Origin: Cyclobacteriaceae bacterium
GTDB lineage: Bacteria; Bacteroidota; Bacteroidia; Cytophagales; Cyclobacteriaceae
Direction of reading: 5' to 3'
Assembly (NCBI GenBank): GCA_016787725.1
Contig: JAEUTZ010000016.1
Span: 248,001 to 312,000 of the forward strand
Length of the DNA: 64,000 nucleotides
This document shows, piece by piece, positions 26,104 through 36,267 of this stretch. Positions within the stretch are counted from its first letter, which is position 1; the number at the start of each line of letters is the position of its first letter. The notes under the pieces are model-generated. The model searched no databases. It saw only the letters and a program-made list of their open reading frames with translations, and was not told the DNA's origin. A program made the translations under genes and the position numbers.

Positions 26104-27902
26104 TGGAAGTAAAACATCATCATAGCAGCGACTTTACCAGAATATTTGACATCCTTCAGTATCAGGCGGAGAAGTATCCTAATCCCAACGCATTGAATGC
26201 TTGGGTGGGTGGCCGATGGAGCAATTATTCCATTGAATCCCTGATTCGACATACAGATAATCTGTCTTGTTGGTTCATTCGCAACGGTTATGAACGGAAT
26301 GACAGAGTCATTTTGATGCCGGTAATGGGGAGTCCGGAGTGGATGATTATTGATCTGGCATGTCAACAATGTGGAATCGTTACTATTCCCGTACATGTCA
26401 CGTCTACCGTACAGGATTTGGAACTCATTCTGAAAGAAACGGCTGCGCGGCTGTGTATTTGTGCAACTGTAGATTTATGTACATCTGTTCATGACGCCAA
26501 TCAACGCCTTGGTGGTCAGGTAAAAGTATATCATCTTGATCCGACACAGGGGGGGTACTTTCGCTGGCAGGTTGCCGAACCAGCTTCGGAAGAACGTGCT
26601 CTTCTACAAGGAATTAAGAATAGCATTAGCGAAGAGGATGAGGTGACCATGCTGTACACTTCCGGCAGCTCAGGCATCCCGAAAGGAGTTCCGCTAACGC
26701 ATAAGAACATCGTCCATAACATAAAATCAATCCTTCCGATGTTGCCGTTGGAACCGCAACACCGCGTACTGAGCTTTTTGCCATTCAGTCATATTTTGGA
26801 ACGCATGGCCTGTTACGGATACCTGGCCTTTGGAGTTTCGGTTTATTTTAGTCAACGAAAGGACACGTTTGCGCTGGACTTCAACTCGGTAAAACCCTAC
26901 TTCTGTACCTGCGTGCCACGCGTCTTGGAAAAAATGTACGATTATATGCAGGCTCAGTTGATGGATAAGAGCCTGTTGAAAAGGAAACTGATTGCCTGGG
27001 CGTTTGAGATAGGAATGAAATACCAATCGGAGGGTCGTATGCCATTTTTGTTTTCGCTGCAATTATTCTTAGCCCGGGTATTGGTATTAAGTCAGTGGCG
27101 CAAGAAGTTGGGTGGCAAAATTCGGTACATGGTGGTCGGGGCTGCCTCTTTGCGTCCTGAGATTGGAAGATTATTTTCTGCTGCGGGGATTCATATCGTG
27201 GAGGGGTATGGGATGACCGAAACAGCGCCACTCATTTCGATTAATCGGTTTGAGCCAGGCCAGAATCAATTCGGAACTGTTGGATTAGTGATTTCCGGTA
27301 CGGAAGTAAAAATTGATCAACCCGATGCGCATGGACAAGGTGAAATTTTAGTGAGGGGACCCCAGATAATGAAGGGCTACCATCAGCGTCCAGATTTAAA
27401 TCAGGAGGTATTTACACCGGATGGCTGGTTTCGAACAGGCGATGTGGGTCGTTTTATCAACGGTCGTTTCCTTCAGATAACCGATCGGAAGAAAGACATC
27501 TTTAAAACTTCCGCGGGTGTTTACATTGCACCACAGCATTTGCAAAACCATTTTGCCAAGTCGCTTTTTATTCAGCGTTGCCTGATCATCGGGTTTCAAC
27601 GGCCTTTTGTTACAGCTTTGATTGTTCCGAACTACGAGGTATTGGAAGCCTGGTGTGTACAGGAACATATCCATTGGACTTCACCCCAGTTTATGGTGCA
27701 TAACATTAAAGTAATAGCCCGGTTTCAACATGAAATTGAAACGCTTAACGAGGCGTTAGCCAATATAGAGCGGGTAAGACGATTTGTACTTTGTCCGCAA
27801 GACTGGACCGTGGAGAGCGGTGAACTTACCGCGTCATTAAAACCGATCCGTCAGCGGATCGTGTCCAACTATCAAAATGAGATTGAAAAGATGTATGCCT
27901 AG
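26103..27902 (+). CDS. Long-chain acyl-CoA synthetase (AMP-binding)
   Basis: 599 residues. ATP/AMP motif L-Y-T-S-G-S-S-G-I-P-K-G-V-P-L-T-H-K-N (about 185-203), G-Y-G-M-T-E-T-A-P near 363, G-W-F-R-T-G-D-V near 440 and T-D-R-K-K-D-I-F-K near 460 define an ANL enzyme of the long-chain (FadD/FAA) type. It activates fatty acids to acyl-CoA. The start overlaps the preceding hydrolase stop; its own stop overlaps the converging histidine-kinase stop by 4 bp. Probably uses fatty acids released by the upstream hydrolases, which is inference. Confidence 0.9.
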   Translation: MEVKHHHSSDFTRIFDILQYQAEKYPNPNALNAWVGGRWSNYSIESLIRHTDNLSCWFIRNGYERNDRVILMPVMGSPEWMIIDLACQQCGIVTIPVHVTSTVQDLELILKETAARLCICATVDLCTSVHDANQRLGGQVKVYHLDPTQGGYFRWQVAEPASEERALLQGIKNSISEEDEVTMLYTSGSSGIPKGVPLTHKNIVHNIKSILPMLPLEPQHRVLSFLPFSHILERMACYGYLAFGVSVYFSQRKDTFALDFNSVKPYFCTCVPRVLEKMYDYMQAQLMDKSLLKRKLIAWAFEIGMKYQSEGRMPFLFSLQLFLARVLVLSQWRKKLGGKIRYMVVGAASLRPEIGRLFSAAGIHIVEGYGMTETAPLISINRFEPGQNQFGTVGLVISGTEVKIDQPDAHGQGEILVRGPQIMKGYHQRPDLNQEVFTPDGWFRTGDVGRFINGRFLQITDRKKDIFKTSAGVYIAPQHLQNHFAKSLFIQRCLIIGFQRPFVTALIVPNYEVLEAWCVQEHIHWTSPQFMVHNIKVIARFQHEIETLNEALANIERVRRFVLCPQDWTVESGELTASLKPIRQRIVSNYQNEIEKMYA

Positions 27903-29548
27903 TTCGATTCCAATTCAGGTAACTCAAGCATAAAAACAGAGCCTTTTCCATATTCGGATCGGTGACTGATGGTGGCCCCGATTTTACTGGCCGATTCTTT
28001 TGCGATATAGAGCCCAAGCCCGGAACCGCTTACCCGGTCCGATGCTCTGAAAAACATGTCAAAGATTTTAGGACTTAGCTCTGGTTTTATTCCTTCGCCA
28101 TTGTCTTCCACCTGGATCAGTGTTCCTTCGGAAAGTCGCTTCGATGAAATTTTAATAACCGGTTGGTGGCCGGGTTCTCTCTTTTGAAATTTAATGGCAT
28201 TGGAAATGAGATTACTGAGAATAATTTTTACGCGAATCTTGTCCTGCTGCAGGATGCCCTGATCCAATGCATTCAGGTCAACCTTTATCGTATTGTAGTT
28301 ATCCAGGTAATGAAGATTTTCCAGAATTTCTTCACATAACTTTCTGAGTTCAATTTGTTCGGCCACAACTTGTTGTCGCTTATTACGAGAGTAGTCTAGA
28401 ATTTCGGCAATAAAAGAATCCAGTTTGAGGACACTCTTTTCTATTTCATTTAAATACCCGGGTGATACCTGGCCGCCAGCCTCCAACCGGCTTATGGTAA
28501 CTAATCCTAATATTGATTTTAAGGGAGCACTTAAATCATGTGAGGCGCTGTAGACAAATCGATCAAGCTCTTTGTTTGTATTTTCCAACTCCTGATTTTG
28601 AAATTGAAGCCGGGTTTCAATCAATTGTAAATCACTGATCACTCGTCCGGTGACGGCTACAAAGAGCGATAGCATAAGATTTCCAAGAAAAATTGAAAAC
28701 AACATCTCATCGGAACTGAATAATCTCGACTGCGATCCGGTGATCAGGAGGGGTATTATGTAGGTTATCAGGAATACGAAAAGATTACAAAAAGCAGCCT
28801 CCCCGAAACCAAAACGGATCGCTACATACAGAGAAATGATACCAAAGGCAAACCAATACTTTTCAAACGGAATAAAGATCGAGAGCACAAGGAGCCCTAT
28901 GTAGATGAAAGTAATCTCAAGACGTTTTAAGATCGGTGTTGTTTCTGACCGAAATAATTCCTGATGGGGTGGATATAGCAACCAGCCTTTTCGTTGCATC
29001 CAGGGAGTAATTGAATACAAAAGTGGAATTGAAAAACCAAAGTTGGCCATGAATTCCCCAAGCCAGTTTCGGGCAAACAGCGAACCAAAGGTTTCCCATG
29101 TTTGATGGTTGAAATAAATTAACGTGAATTGCAGCAGGATCAGTTCAATGGTGATCGGGATAAATAAACCAAAAATGACAAATTGAATCAATGCCTGCGT
29201 AGAGGGCAGCCAATAATTGCCACGAGCAACGATCCGGAAGAGGTAGTAGGAGAGCATTACGCCAATTACTTCTGAGAGAGAATAGACCGGCCATAGGCGC
29301 CAATCATCTATTCCCCAGAAATAGGTATTCAACGTTACCACTAAATACATTGCCGGTAGTACCCGCCATACACCCCACCAATTGATCAGAACAATAGCAA
29401 TGGCCGTTGGCAAATAAAAGGTGCTGATTCCCTGGTCATACTTAAAGAGCAAGGCAATTTGACTGGCCGCATGAAACAAAATGAACGGGGCGAACCAGGT
29501 CCAACCGGGTAGTCTGTTGTTTGAAGTAGCGTTGACCCGCAATTTCAT
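27899..29548 (-). CDS. MASE1-domain sensor histidine kinase
   Basis: 549 residues. About eight N-terminal transmembrane helices form a MASE1-like sensor (residues about 15-310). Then a short coiled coil (about 310-335), HisKA with S-A-S-H-D-L-S-A-P-L (phospho-His near 340) and an HATPase with N box L-I-S-N-A-I-K-F, G1 D-N-G-E-G-I and G2 G-S-G-L-G-L-Y. An orphan kinase: no response regulator is adjacent. The signal sensed by MASE1 is unknown. Transcribed away from gcvP's 3' end; the terminator at 29587-29616 lies between. Confidence 0.86.
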   Translation of the reverse strand: MKLRVNATSNNRLPGWTWFAPFILFHAASQIALLFKYDQGISTFYLPTAIAIVLINWWGVWRVLPAMYLVVTLNTYFWGIDDWRLWPVYSLSEVIGVMLSYYLFRIVARGNYWLPSTQALIQFVIFGLFIPITIELILLQFTLIYFNHQTWETFGSLFARNWLGEFMANFGFSIPLLYSITPWMQRKGWLLYPPHQELFRSETTPILKRLEITFIYIGLLVLSIFIPFEKYWFAFGIISLYVAIRFGFGEAAFCNLFVFLITYIIPLLITGSQSRLFSSDEMLFSIFLGNLMLSLFVAVTGRVISDLQLIETRLQFQNQELENTNKELDRFVYSASHDLSAPLKSILGLVTISRLEAGGQVSPGYLNEIEKSVLKLDSFIAEILDYSRNKRQQVVAEQIELRKLCEEILENLHYLDNYNTIKVDLNALDQGILQQDKIRVKIILSNLISNAIKFQKREPGHQPVIKISSKRLSEGTLIQVEDNGEGIKPELSPKIFDMFFRASDRVSGSGLGLYIAKESASKIGATISHRSEYGKGSVFMLELPELESN

Positions 29549-29586
29549 GGACTACTAAGGTACTATATTTGGGTAGATCAAATTCA

Positions 29587-29616
29587 CCAAAAAAAATGCC
29601 CATTATTACATGGGCA
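29587..29616 (-). terminator. Rho-independent terminator of gcvP
   Basis: TGCCCAT (29597-29603) pairs perfectly with ATGGGCA (29610-29616), 6-nt loop. On the minus strand the stem is followed by eight Ts (complement of 29589-29596), 32 bp after the gcvP stop. Clean intrinsic terminator. Confidence 0.85.
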
Positions 29617-29647
29617 CCTTTTTATTACCATAGTAAAGGATTTTCCT

Positions 29648-32518
29648 TTAGGCAGTAATGTTTTCAACGGAATACGCTTCCATGGGGAGGCAACTACAAA
29701 CCAGGTTACGATCGCCATAGGCATTATCGACCCGGCTTACACTGGGCCAGAACTTAGCTTCCTTCACAAAGGCAAGCGGGTAAGCGGCTTTTTGTCTGCT
29801 GTACGGGCGGTTCCAATCATCGGCTGTAATGATGGCTGCAGTGTGCGGTGCATTTTTTAATACGTTATTTTCTTTATCGGCCCTTCCTTCTTCTACCTCC
29901 CGGATTTCATTCCTGATTTCAATCAGGGCATCAACAAACCGGTCCATTTCGGATTTAGGTTCACTTTCTGTTGGCTCAATCATTAAGGTGCCGGCTACCG
30001 GGAAGGAAACGGTGGGAGCGTGGAATCCATAATCCATCAACCGCTTGGCAATATCTTCAACTTCAATGCCCGCTCTTTTGAAATCGCGACAGTCGACAAT
30101 CATCTCGTGGGCACACCGTCCATTGGAGCCTGTATAAAGAATCTTAAAATGGTCACTCAATCGCTCTTTAATATAATTCGCATTAAAAATGGCAAGCTTG
30201 GTAGCCTGGGTTAACCCTTCTCCACCCATCATGGCAATGTAAGCATACGAGATTACCAAAATGCTGGCACTACCATAAGGAGCAGCAGACACCGCGGTAA
30301 TCGCTTGCTCACCACCCGTCTTCACTACCGGATGCCCCGGAAGGAATGGCTTCAATTTATCATTCACACAAATCGGGCCCATGCCCGGGCCACCGCCACC
30401 GTGCGGAATGCAGAATGTTTTATGCAAATTCAAGTGGCACACATCTGCCCCGATGATGGCAGGTGACGTAAGACCTACCTGAGCATTCATATTGGCACCA
30501 TCCATGTATACCAGACCACCGTGTGCATGAATGGTATCACAAATTTCAATGATCGATTCTTCGAAGACACCGTGCGTGGAGGGGTACGTTACCATCAGGC
30601 ACGAGAGGCTTTGTTTATATTGTTCCGCCTTGGCTTTCAGATCCGCTACATCAATCTTTCCTTCTGCATCTGATTTTACCACCACCACATTCATGCCCGC
30701 CATCACAGCGCTGGCCGGGTTGGTTCCGTGTGCCGAAGCCGGGATGAGCGCAATGTTGCGATGAGTATCCTTTCTGCTCTCATGGTACGCGCGAATCACC
30801 ATCAATCCGGCATATTCTCCCTGTGCCCCGCTGTTTGGCTGGAGCGATACGCCCGTAAAACCGGTGATCTCTTTCAACCAGGCTTCCAGGGTGGTAATCA
30901 TTTCCTGATAGCCCTGGGTTTGATCGGCCGGAGCAAAGGGATGAAGGCTTCCCAACTCGGGCCAGGTAACCGGAATCATTTCGGTAGTGCTGTTTAGCTT
31001 CATCGTGCAGGAACCCAACGAAATCATGGAGTGCACCATCGAAAGATCCTTGTTCTCAAGCCGCTTAATATACCGCAGCATTTCATGCTCAGAATGATGG
31101 GTGTTGAATACCGGGTGTGTTAAAAATGCCGAGGTTCGGATTAAGGAGGCAGGCCAGGCTATCCCGGTAACTTCTGTTGTACGAGTTGATGCTTTTCCAA
31201 AGAGAGCTACAATGGTTTCAACATCTTTCAAGGTTGTTGTTTCATCCAATGAAATTCCAATATGGTTCGAGAAATACCGGAAGTTGATTCCAACCGCTTC
31301 TGCCTTTTGCCGGATTGCTTTCACGTCAGCGACTGCTACCTTCAAGGTATCAAAGTAGTATGGGTTAACTTGTTTGAGTCCCGCCTGAGTCAACCCTTTT
31401 TCCAACACTTGCGCTAAGCCATGAATACGACCTGCGATCTTTTTTAATCCATGCGGCCCATGGTATACAGCATACATGCTGGCCATCACCGAAAGCAACA
31501 CCTGTGCAGTACAAATGTTGGAAGTTGCCTTTTCCCTGCGAATATGTTGCTCGCGGGTTTGCAGGGCCATGCGATAACCGGGGTTACCCTGAGCATCGAT
31601 GGAGATTCCGATAATTCTGCCAGGGATTTGGCGCTTGAATTCATCTTTTGTAGCAAAGAAGGCAGCATGCGGTCCGCCAAACCCCATTGGTACACCAAAC
31701 CGCTGGGAATTTCCCACTACTACATCCGCCCCCATTTCACCCGGAGATTTCATTAGCAATAAGCTCATCAGATCGGCTCCCATCACCACAAATACATCTT
31801 TCTCGTGTGCGGATTCAATGAAAGCCGAGTGGTCTTTTACTTCGCCATTGTTATCCGGATTTTGTAGATAAACTGCAAAAAGATCCGGGCGGGTGAGATC
31901 CAATGTACTGACATTCCCGATTTGAAGGGAAACTCCAATGGGAGTTGACCGGGTTTTCAGCAAATCAATTACCTGAGGAAATACATTTTCATCAACAAAG
32001 AAGGTACTCGCATTCTTCTTGTTCGCTTTGCGGGAAGCATACAATAAATGCATCGCCTCGGCTGTAGCCGTAGCTTCATCCAAAAGGGAGGCATTGGCAA
32101 TCTCCATTCCGGTAAGATCAATAATCATGGTTTGATAGTTGATCAGTGCTTCCATTCTGCCTTGTGCTATCTCGGCCTGGTACGGGGTATAGGCCGTATA
32201 CCAACCTGGATTTTCCAGAACATTCCGAAGGATGACACCCGGTGTTATGCAGTTGTAATATCCTGTGCCGATGTACGATTTGTAAATTTTGTTTTTTGAA
32301 ATCAACTGCTTAAAGGAAGTGAGAAACTCAAACTCGGATTGAGCTGGGGGGAGCTGTAACGCTTTCTTCAGCCGGATGTTGGCGGGAATAGTTTGATCAA
32401 TTACCTCATCGATTGATTTAGCCTTTACCACCTTCAGCATTTCCTGAATCTGCTGATGGCTGGGTGCGTTGTGGCGGGTCTCAAATTTTTCGGAATAAGT
32501 GGGATTGATCATGTTCAT
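29648..32518 (-). CDS. gcvP: Glycine dehydrogenase (decarboxylating), P protein
   Basis: 956 residues, the full length of the homodimeric single-chain form. The PLP lysine lies in [17 protein letters not shown] near residue 700. Both homologous halves are present; the first begins with the usual R-H-N-A-P region. It decarboxylates glycine and passes the aminomethyl group to the lipoyl H protein. gcvT and gcvH are not nearby. Downstream of ndk on the same strand with an 88-bp gap containing alternative hairpins; a terminator follows. With tdh/kbl it completes threonine to C1 flow. Confidence 0.96.
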   Translation of the reverse strand: MNMINPTYSEKFETRHNAPSHQQIQEMLKVVKAKSIDEVIDQTIPANIRLKKALQLPPAQSEFEFLTSFKQLISKNKIYKSYIGTGYYNCITPGVILRNVLENPGWYTAYTPYQAEIAQGRMEALINYQTMIIDLTGMEIANASLLDEATATAEAMHLLYASRKANKKNASTFFVDENVFPQVIDLLKTRSTPIGVSLQIGNVSTLDLTRPDLFAVYLQNPDNNGEVKDHSAFIESAHEKDVFVVMGADLMSLLLMKSPGEMGADVVVGNSQRFGVPMGFGGPHAAFFATKDEFKRQIPGRIIGISIDAQGNPGYRMALQTREQHIRREKATSNICTAQVLLSVMASMYAVYHGPHGLKKIAGRIHGLAQVLEKGLTQAGLKQVNPYYFDTLKVAVADVKAIRQKAEAVGINFRYFSNHIGISLDETTTLKDVETIVALFGKASTRTTEVTGIAWPASLIRTSAFLTHPVFNTHHSEHEMLRYIKRLENKDLSMVHSMISLGSCTMKLNSTTEMIPVTWPELGSLHPFAPADQTQGYQEMITTLEAWLKEITGFTGVSLQPNSGAQGEYAGLMVIRAYHESRKDTHRNIALIPASAHGTNPASAVMAGMNVVVVKSDAEGKIDVADLKAKAEQYKQSLSCLMVTYPSTHGVFEESIIEICDTIHAHGGLVYMDGANMNAQVGLTSPAIIGADVCHLNLHKTFCIPHGGGGPGMGPICVNDKLKPFLPGHPVVKTGGEQAITAVSAAPYGSASILVISYAYIAMMGGEGLTQATKLAIFNANYIKERLSDHFKILYTGSNGRCAHEMIVDCRDFKRAGIEVEDIAKRLMDYGFHAPTVSFPVAGTLMIEPTESEPKSEMDRFVDALIEIRNEIREVEEGRADKENNVLKNAPHTAAIITADDWNRPYSRQKAAYPLAFVKEAKFWPSVSRVDNAYGDRNLVCSCLPMEAYSVENITA

Positions 32519-32560
32519 GGCGTAAGAAATAGGTTGCCCCGTAGAAAAAAATTAAATGTA

Positions 32561-32596
32561 CTGGTGACCCATTGCCGGTTTATCACCAGCAATGGG
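32561..32596 (-). promoter_or_regulatory. Mutually exclusive hairpins between ndk and gcvP
   Basis: On the minus strand CCCATTGC (32596-32589) can pair with GCAATGGG (32575-32568), and CTGGTGA (32589-32583) can pair with TCACCAG (32567-32561). The two helices interleave, so only one can form. An imperfect T-rich stretch follows (about 32550). The layout is that of an attenuator or of a weak ndk terminator. Confidence 0.45.
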
Positions 32597-32606
32597 CAGC
32601 CAATCG

Positions 32607-33026
32607 TTAATATCGCTCAAACTGCGAAAAGAAGAAGTTGCCTTCAATCGCTGCGTTTTCGTCAGAATCAGAACCGTGAATGGCGTTGGCATCAATCGAT
32701 TTGGCAAACAGGGCCCGAATCGTACCCGGAGCTGCTTTCTTCGGATCGGTTGCACCAATCAGTTTTCGAAAATCTTCCACCGCATTATCTTTTTCAAGAA
32801 TCATCGGCACGATCGGTCCGCTTGACATGTATTCGCAGAGCTCACCATAAAATGGGCGGGCCTTATGAATTTCGTAGAACTTTCCAGCCAGTTCTTTTGT
32901 GAGTTGCACTTTCTTCATCGCTACGATGCGAAAGCCTGCCTCTTCAATCATTTTGGTTATGGCCCCGCTATTTCCGGCCCCGGTAGCATCTGGTTTAATC
33001 ATTGTAAAAGTTCTGTTTCCAGCCAT
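32607..33026 (-). CDS. ndk: Nucleoside-diphosphate kinase
   Basis: 139 residues, the usual length. The phosphohistidine is His117 in [13 protein letters not shown]-terminal R-T-F-T-M-I-K-P-D is canonical. It equilibrates nucleoside di- and triphosphates with ATP. Followed by gcvP on the same strand; divergent from nrnA. A candidate -7 box at 33068-33075 lies 41 nt upstream. Confidence 0.96.
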   Translation of the reverse strand: MAGNRTFTMIKPDATGAGNSGAITKMIEEAGFRIVAMKKVQLTKELAGKFYEIHKARPFYGELCEYMSSGPIVPMILEKDNAVEDFRKLIGATDPKKAAPGTIRALFAKSIDANAIHGSDSDENAAIEGNFFFSQFERY

Positions 33027-33067
33027 TATCTAAAAATTTAAATTGTTTCAGGGTATAAATTCGGCCG

Positions 33068-33075
33068 CAAAAATA
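33068..33075 (-). promoter_or_regulatory. Bacteroidota -7 box (TATTTTTG) upstream of ndk
   Basis: Exact TAnnTTTG match read on the minus strand, 41 nt before the ndk ATG. No -33 TTTG at the standard spacing. The intergenic region 33027-33198 must hold divergent promoters for ndk and nrnA. Confidence 0.45.
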
Positions 33076-33198
33076 GCTTTTTAGTCGATAGGGTCAGGGG
33101 TTAACCAAATAGATTTTTAGGGGGAGCTGATGACCTGACATTCTGTTCAACTTTTGGGTTATGCACTCCGGATTAAAATTGCCATTTTTGCCCCTTCA

Positions 33199-34218
33199 AT
33201 GAAAAAATTAGCGGCCTTTAAGTCCTTGCTTGCCAGTCCCGGACGGGTCGTTATTGTCACCCACTTCAAGCCAGATGCGGATGCCCTCGGTTCATCGCTG
33301 GGATTAGCAGGGTTTTTAACTAAAAAAGGTCATCAGGTTTCCGTTATTACACCCAGCGATTATCCCGACTTTCTCGCCTGGATGCCAGGGAACGATTCGG
33401 TGATCGCGTTGACTAAAGACCCCGGACCGGAGCAACAAGCGGCCAAGCTTATTCAACAAGCTACCCTCATTTTCTGCCTCGACTTCTCGAATTTAAGTCG
33501 AATAAGCAATCTTGGCGAAATGATTAAACAATCCGGAGCTGTTAAAGTATTGATTGATCATCACCTCGAGCCTGAAGCCTTTGCGGATTTTGAACAATGG
33601 AGTGCGGAAGCTGCCTCTACGGCTGGTTTGGTTTTTGAGTTGATCGAAGAGTTGGAAGAAAAATCGTTGATCGATCGAAACATTGCCGCTTGTCTGTATG
33701 CCGGGGTAATGACAGATACGGGTGGGTTCAGACACAACAACACCCGGTATCGTGAGTTTCAGATTGCCTCCGAATTAGTTCGGCTTGGGGCCGATCCGCA
33801 TCAGATTGCCCGGCAGATTTATGATACGAATTCATTGGAGCGTTTGCGGTTAACAGGTTATGTATTGAGTGAGAAGTTGGTCGTGTTACCCGCTTACCGC
33901 ACGGCCTACATGATGCTTAGTCATGAGGAGCTGAAAAAGTTTGGAGCCCAAACGGGTGATACCGAAGGACTGGTTAACTACGGTCTTTCTATTAATAACG
34001 TAAAGATGTCCGTGCTGATGTATGACCGGAAAGAAGAGATAAAGCTTTCATTCCGGTCGTTGGGAAATTTTTCAGTGAATGAGCTGGCCCGAAAGCATTT
34101 TGCAGGTGGCGGGCACCGCAATGCTTCTGGTGGATCTTCCAAACTCTCGTTAGACGATACATTAAAAAAATTGCTGGCCCTCCTCCCGGAGTATCAGCAT
34201 TTGCTACTAGAGGATTAA
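33199..34218 (+). CDS. nrnA: DHH-family phosphoesterase (NrnA-type oligoribonuclease/pAp phosphatase)
   Basis: 339 residues from the ATG at 33199 (the frame is open to 33154 but the extension is not family-like). DHH motifs: T-H-F-K-P-D-A-D-A-L-G-S (21-32), I-D-H-H-L-E (signature Asp-His-His), V-M-T-D-T-G-G-F-R-H, and the C-terminal DHHA1 motif G-G-G-H-R-N-A-S-G-G. NrnA degrades nano-RNA and dephosphorylates pAp. It heads a plus-strand run with two FKBP lipoproteins, a neighbourhood I associate with gldI in gliding Bacteroidota. Confidence 0.88.
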   Translation: MKKLAAFKSLLASPGRVVIVTHFKPDADALGSSLGLAGFLTKKGHQVSVITPSDYPDFLAWMPGNDSVIALTKDPGPEQQAAKLIQQATLIFCLDFSNLSRISNLGEMIKQSGAVKVLIDHHLEPEAFADFEQWSAEAASTAGLVFELIEELEEKSLIDRNIAACLYAGVMTDTGGFRHNNTRYREFQIASELVRLGADPHQIARQIYDTNSLERLRLTGYVLSEKLVVLPAYRTAYMMLSHEELKKFGAQTGDTEGLVNYGLSINNVKMSVLMYDRKEEIKLSFRSLGNFSVNELARKHFAGGGHRNASGGSSKLSLDDTLKKLLALLPEYQHLLLED

Positions 34219-34239
34219 CTAAACAATAAAATCTATACA

Positions 34240-35163
34240 ATGAAAAAATCATTTTTGCTGTCGGTCTGTGTGGCGTTGCTATTCATGTCGTGTTCCAATA
34301 CGAAAGAAACCCCATCGGGGTATAAGTTCACGGTGATAAAAAAGGGAGATGGTGTGGCGAGTAAACAGGGTCAGATCTTGGTGTTGAACTTTTTATTTAA
34401 AGATGGTAAGGATTCGGTTTGGAATGATAGCCGCAAAAGTGTGTTTCCTACTATGATCATGGTGCAGGATTCAATACCGGGGAATGATCCCATCCTGGAG
34501 GTATTTCAAATGTTAACGAAAGGAGACAGTGTAACATTAAAACTTCCTGCCAAAACCTTGTTTGAAAAAACATTTCAATCTCACATTCCCCCCGGAGTGG
34601 ATTCCACCAGCCAGTTTACTTTTGAAATTGGGGTTATCGATATCCTATCGGAAGATCAGGCCCGCCAGATGCAGAGCGACATTGTTGCCAAACAGAATGA
34701 AAAAGCGATGTTGGCCGAAGCGGAGCAACATGCCAAAGATACTTCCATTATTGCCGTTCATTTGAAAGAGAAGGCTATCAAGGCGCAAAAGACAAGTTCG
34801 GGTATCAGCTATGTAGTAAATAAAACGGGTAAAGGAGAGAATGCAAAGGCAGGACAAACGGTAAGAATTAACTATACCGGTTATTTATTAGACGGAACCT
34901 GCTTTGACAGCAGCATTGAGTCAGTAGCGCGGGTCAATAATGTTTATAATGAGATGCGTGCACCGTATGAACCCATTGAGTTCGTTTTAGGCGCACAACA
35001 GGTAATTCCAGGGTGGGAAGAAGCCATTGGCTTGATGAACAAAGGAGCCAGCATGACGGTGTACATTCCTTCCACCATGGCGTACGGTCCACGGAGAAGA
35101 AGCGAAATCATTGGTGAGAACTCTATCTTAAAGTTTGAAATGGAAGTGGTTGATATTAAGTAG
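34240..35163 (+). CDS. FKBP-type peptidyl-prolyl isomerase lipoprotein (two domains)
   Basis: 307 residues. The lipobox L-F-M-S-C gives an acylated cysteine at residue 18. Residues about 28-135 are FKBP-like but degenerate (V-L-N-F-L-F-K-D-G-K then G-D-S-V-T-L-K-L-P). A helical linker (about 140-180) leads to a complete FKBP domain at about 195-307 (V-R-I-N-Y-T-G-Y-L-L-D-G, F-V-L-G-A-Q-Q-V-I-P-G-W-E-E-A). It folds proteins in the periplasm. The position after a DHH phosphoesterase resembles the gldI locus of gliding flavobacteria; whether this is GldI is unproven. Confidence 0.87.
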   Translation: MKKSFLLSVCVALLFMSCSNTKETPSGYKFTVIKKGDGVASKQGQILVLNFLFKDGKDSVWNDSRKSVFPTMIMVQDSIPGNDPILEVFQMLTKGDSVTLKLPAKTLFEKTFQSHIPPGVDSTSQFTFEIGVIDILSEDQARQMQSDIVAKQNEKAMLAEAEQHAKDTSIIAVHLKEKAIKAQKTSSGISYVVNKTGKGENAKAGQTVRINYTGYLLDGTCFDSSIESVARVNNVYNEMRAPYEPIEFVLGAQQVIPGWEEAIGLMNKGASMTVYIPSTMAYGPRRRSEIIGENSILKFEMEVVDIK

Positions 35164-35169
35164 TGTGTC

Positions 35170-35670
35170 ATGAAGAAAATTAGTTTCATTATTTTGGTAG
35201 GCATAAGTGTGTCGGGTTGTCTTGATGACCAGGATGAATGTACCAAAGCAGTTCCTGAGTCGGAATTATCGGTTGTAGATCAAACCCGGTTGGCATCCGA
35301 TATCATCACCATCGATTCCTACCTGGCAGCCAACAGCATTATTGCTACCGAGGAACCCAATGGGGTGCGGTATGTGATTACAAAGCAAGGGGATGGAACA
35401 ACCCCGTGCCTGGAAAGCACTATCAGTGTAACCTATACGGGCAAGCTTTATAGCGGTACGGTGTTTGATTCATCCGCCACACCGGTCTCTTTTCCGCTTG
35501 AGCGGTTGATTGTTGGTTGGAAGTTGGTATTGCCGCTGCTGCAGGCCGGGACCAAAGTTACGCTGTATATTCCATCGGGTTATGGGTACGGACCTCAAGG
35601 GGGGGCCAATGGGGCTATTCCTTCCAACGCAAATCTGATTTTTGATATTGAATTGTTAGCGGTGTTGTGA
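35170..35670 (+). CDS. FKBP-type peptidyl-prolyl isomerase lipoprotein
   Basis: 166 residues. Signal peptide with S-G-C lipobox, acylated Cys near residue 17, followed by acidic D-D-Q-D-E. One full FKBP domain covers about 60-166: I-S-V-T-Y-T-G-K-L-Y-S-G-T-V-F-D-S-S and Y-I-P-S-G-Y-G-Y-G-P. Six bp after the two-domain paralog, so a tandem pair. Stop lies 2 bp before the rdgB ATG, indicating cotranscription with the housekeeping genes downstream. Confidence 0.9.
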   Translation: MKKISFIILVGISVSGCLDDQDECTKAVPESELSVVDQTRLASDIITIDSYLAANSIIATEEPNGVRYVITKQGDGTTPCLESTISVTYTGKLYSGTVFDSSATPVSFPLERLIVGWKLVLPLLQAGTKVTLYIPSGYGYGPQGGANGAIPSNANLIFDIELLAVL

Positions 35671-35672
35671 GC

Positions 35673-36266
35673 ATGAAAATTTGCTTTGCCACAAACAACG
35701 ATCACAAAATAAAGGAGGTACAAGCCCTGTTGGGTTCAACCTTTCAGATAGTGAGTTTAATAGATATTGGTTGCAACGAAGAACTGGCGGAGGATCAGGA
35801 TACGCTGGAGGGCAATTCCTTGCAAAAGGCCCGGTATGTATATGATCACTATCGGGTGCCATGTTTTGCCGATGATACCGGTCTTGAGGTGCAGGCATTA
35901 AACGGAGCACCCGGGGTTTACTCTGCCCGATATGCCGGCCATCAACGAAGTGCTGAAGACAATATGAATTTACTATTGGCAAATCTGGCAGCCAAAGAAA
36001 ACAGAAAGGCTCAATTCCGTACGGTTGTCACACTCATCACGGGCGCGGGAGTGAACCAATTTGAAGGTGTTTTGAAGGGTGAAATTTTGAAAGAGAAGCG
36101 CGGCACAGAAGGATTTGGCTACGACCCCTTGTTTTTACCTGATGGGCACACCAAAACGTTGGCTGAGATGTCGTTAGCAGAGAAGAATACGCTTAGCCAC
36201 CGGGCCCGGGCAGTTCACGCCTTGACTCTTTTCTTAAAGCAAAAGAACTTGGCAACACGCGTGTAG
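35673..36266 (+). CDS. rdgB: XTP/dITP diphosphatase (HAM1 family)
   Basis: 197 residues from ATG at 35673 (a GTG at 35667 is also open but overlaps the FKBP stop). Substrate loop F-A-T-N-N-D-H-K-I at 5-13, F-A-D-D-T-G-L-E-V and the C-terminal L-S-H-R-A-R-A motif identify HAM1/RdgB, which removes non-canonical ITP, dITP and XTP. Followed one base later by udk. Confidence 0.94.
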   Translation: MKICFATNNDHKIKEVQALLGSTFQIVSLIDIGCNEELAEDQDTLEGNSLQKARYVYDHYRVPCFADDTGLEVQALNGAPGVYSARYAGHQRSAEDNMNLLLANLAAKENRKAQFRTVVTLITGAGVNQFEGVLKGEILKEKRGTEGFGYDPLFLPDGHTKTLAEMSLAEKNTLSHRARAVHALTLFLKQKNLATRV

Positions 36267-36267
36267 C

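Noticed and set aside
32561-32596. H-type pseudoknot formed by both helices at once
   Set aside because: The connecting loops would be zero-length across an 8-bp helix, which is sterically impossible; alternatives, not a pseudoknot.
32519-32606. Glycine riboswitch upstream of gcvP
   Set aside because: The spacer is too short for a glycine aptamer and shows only the interleaved hairpins, so no riboswitch is claimed.
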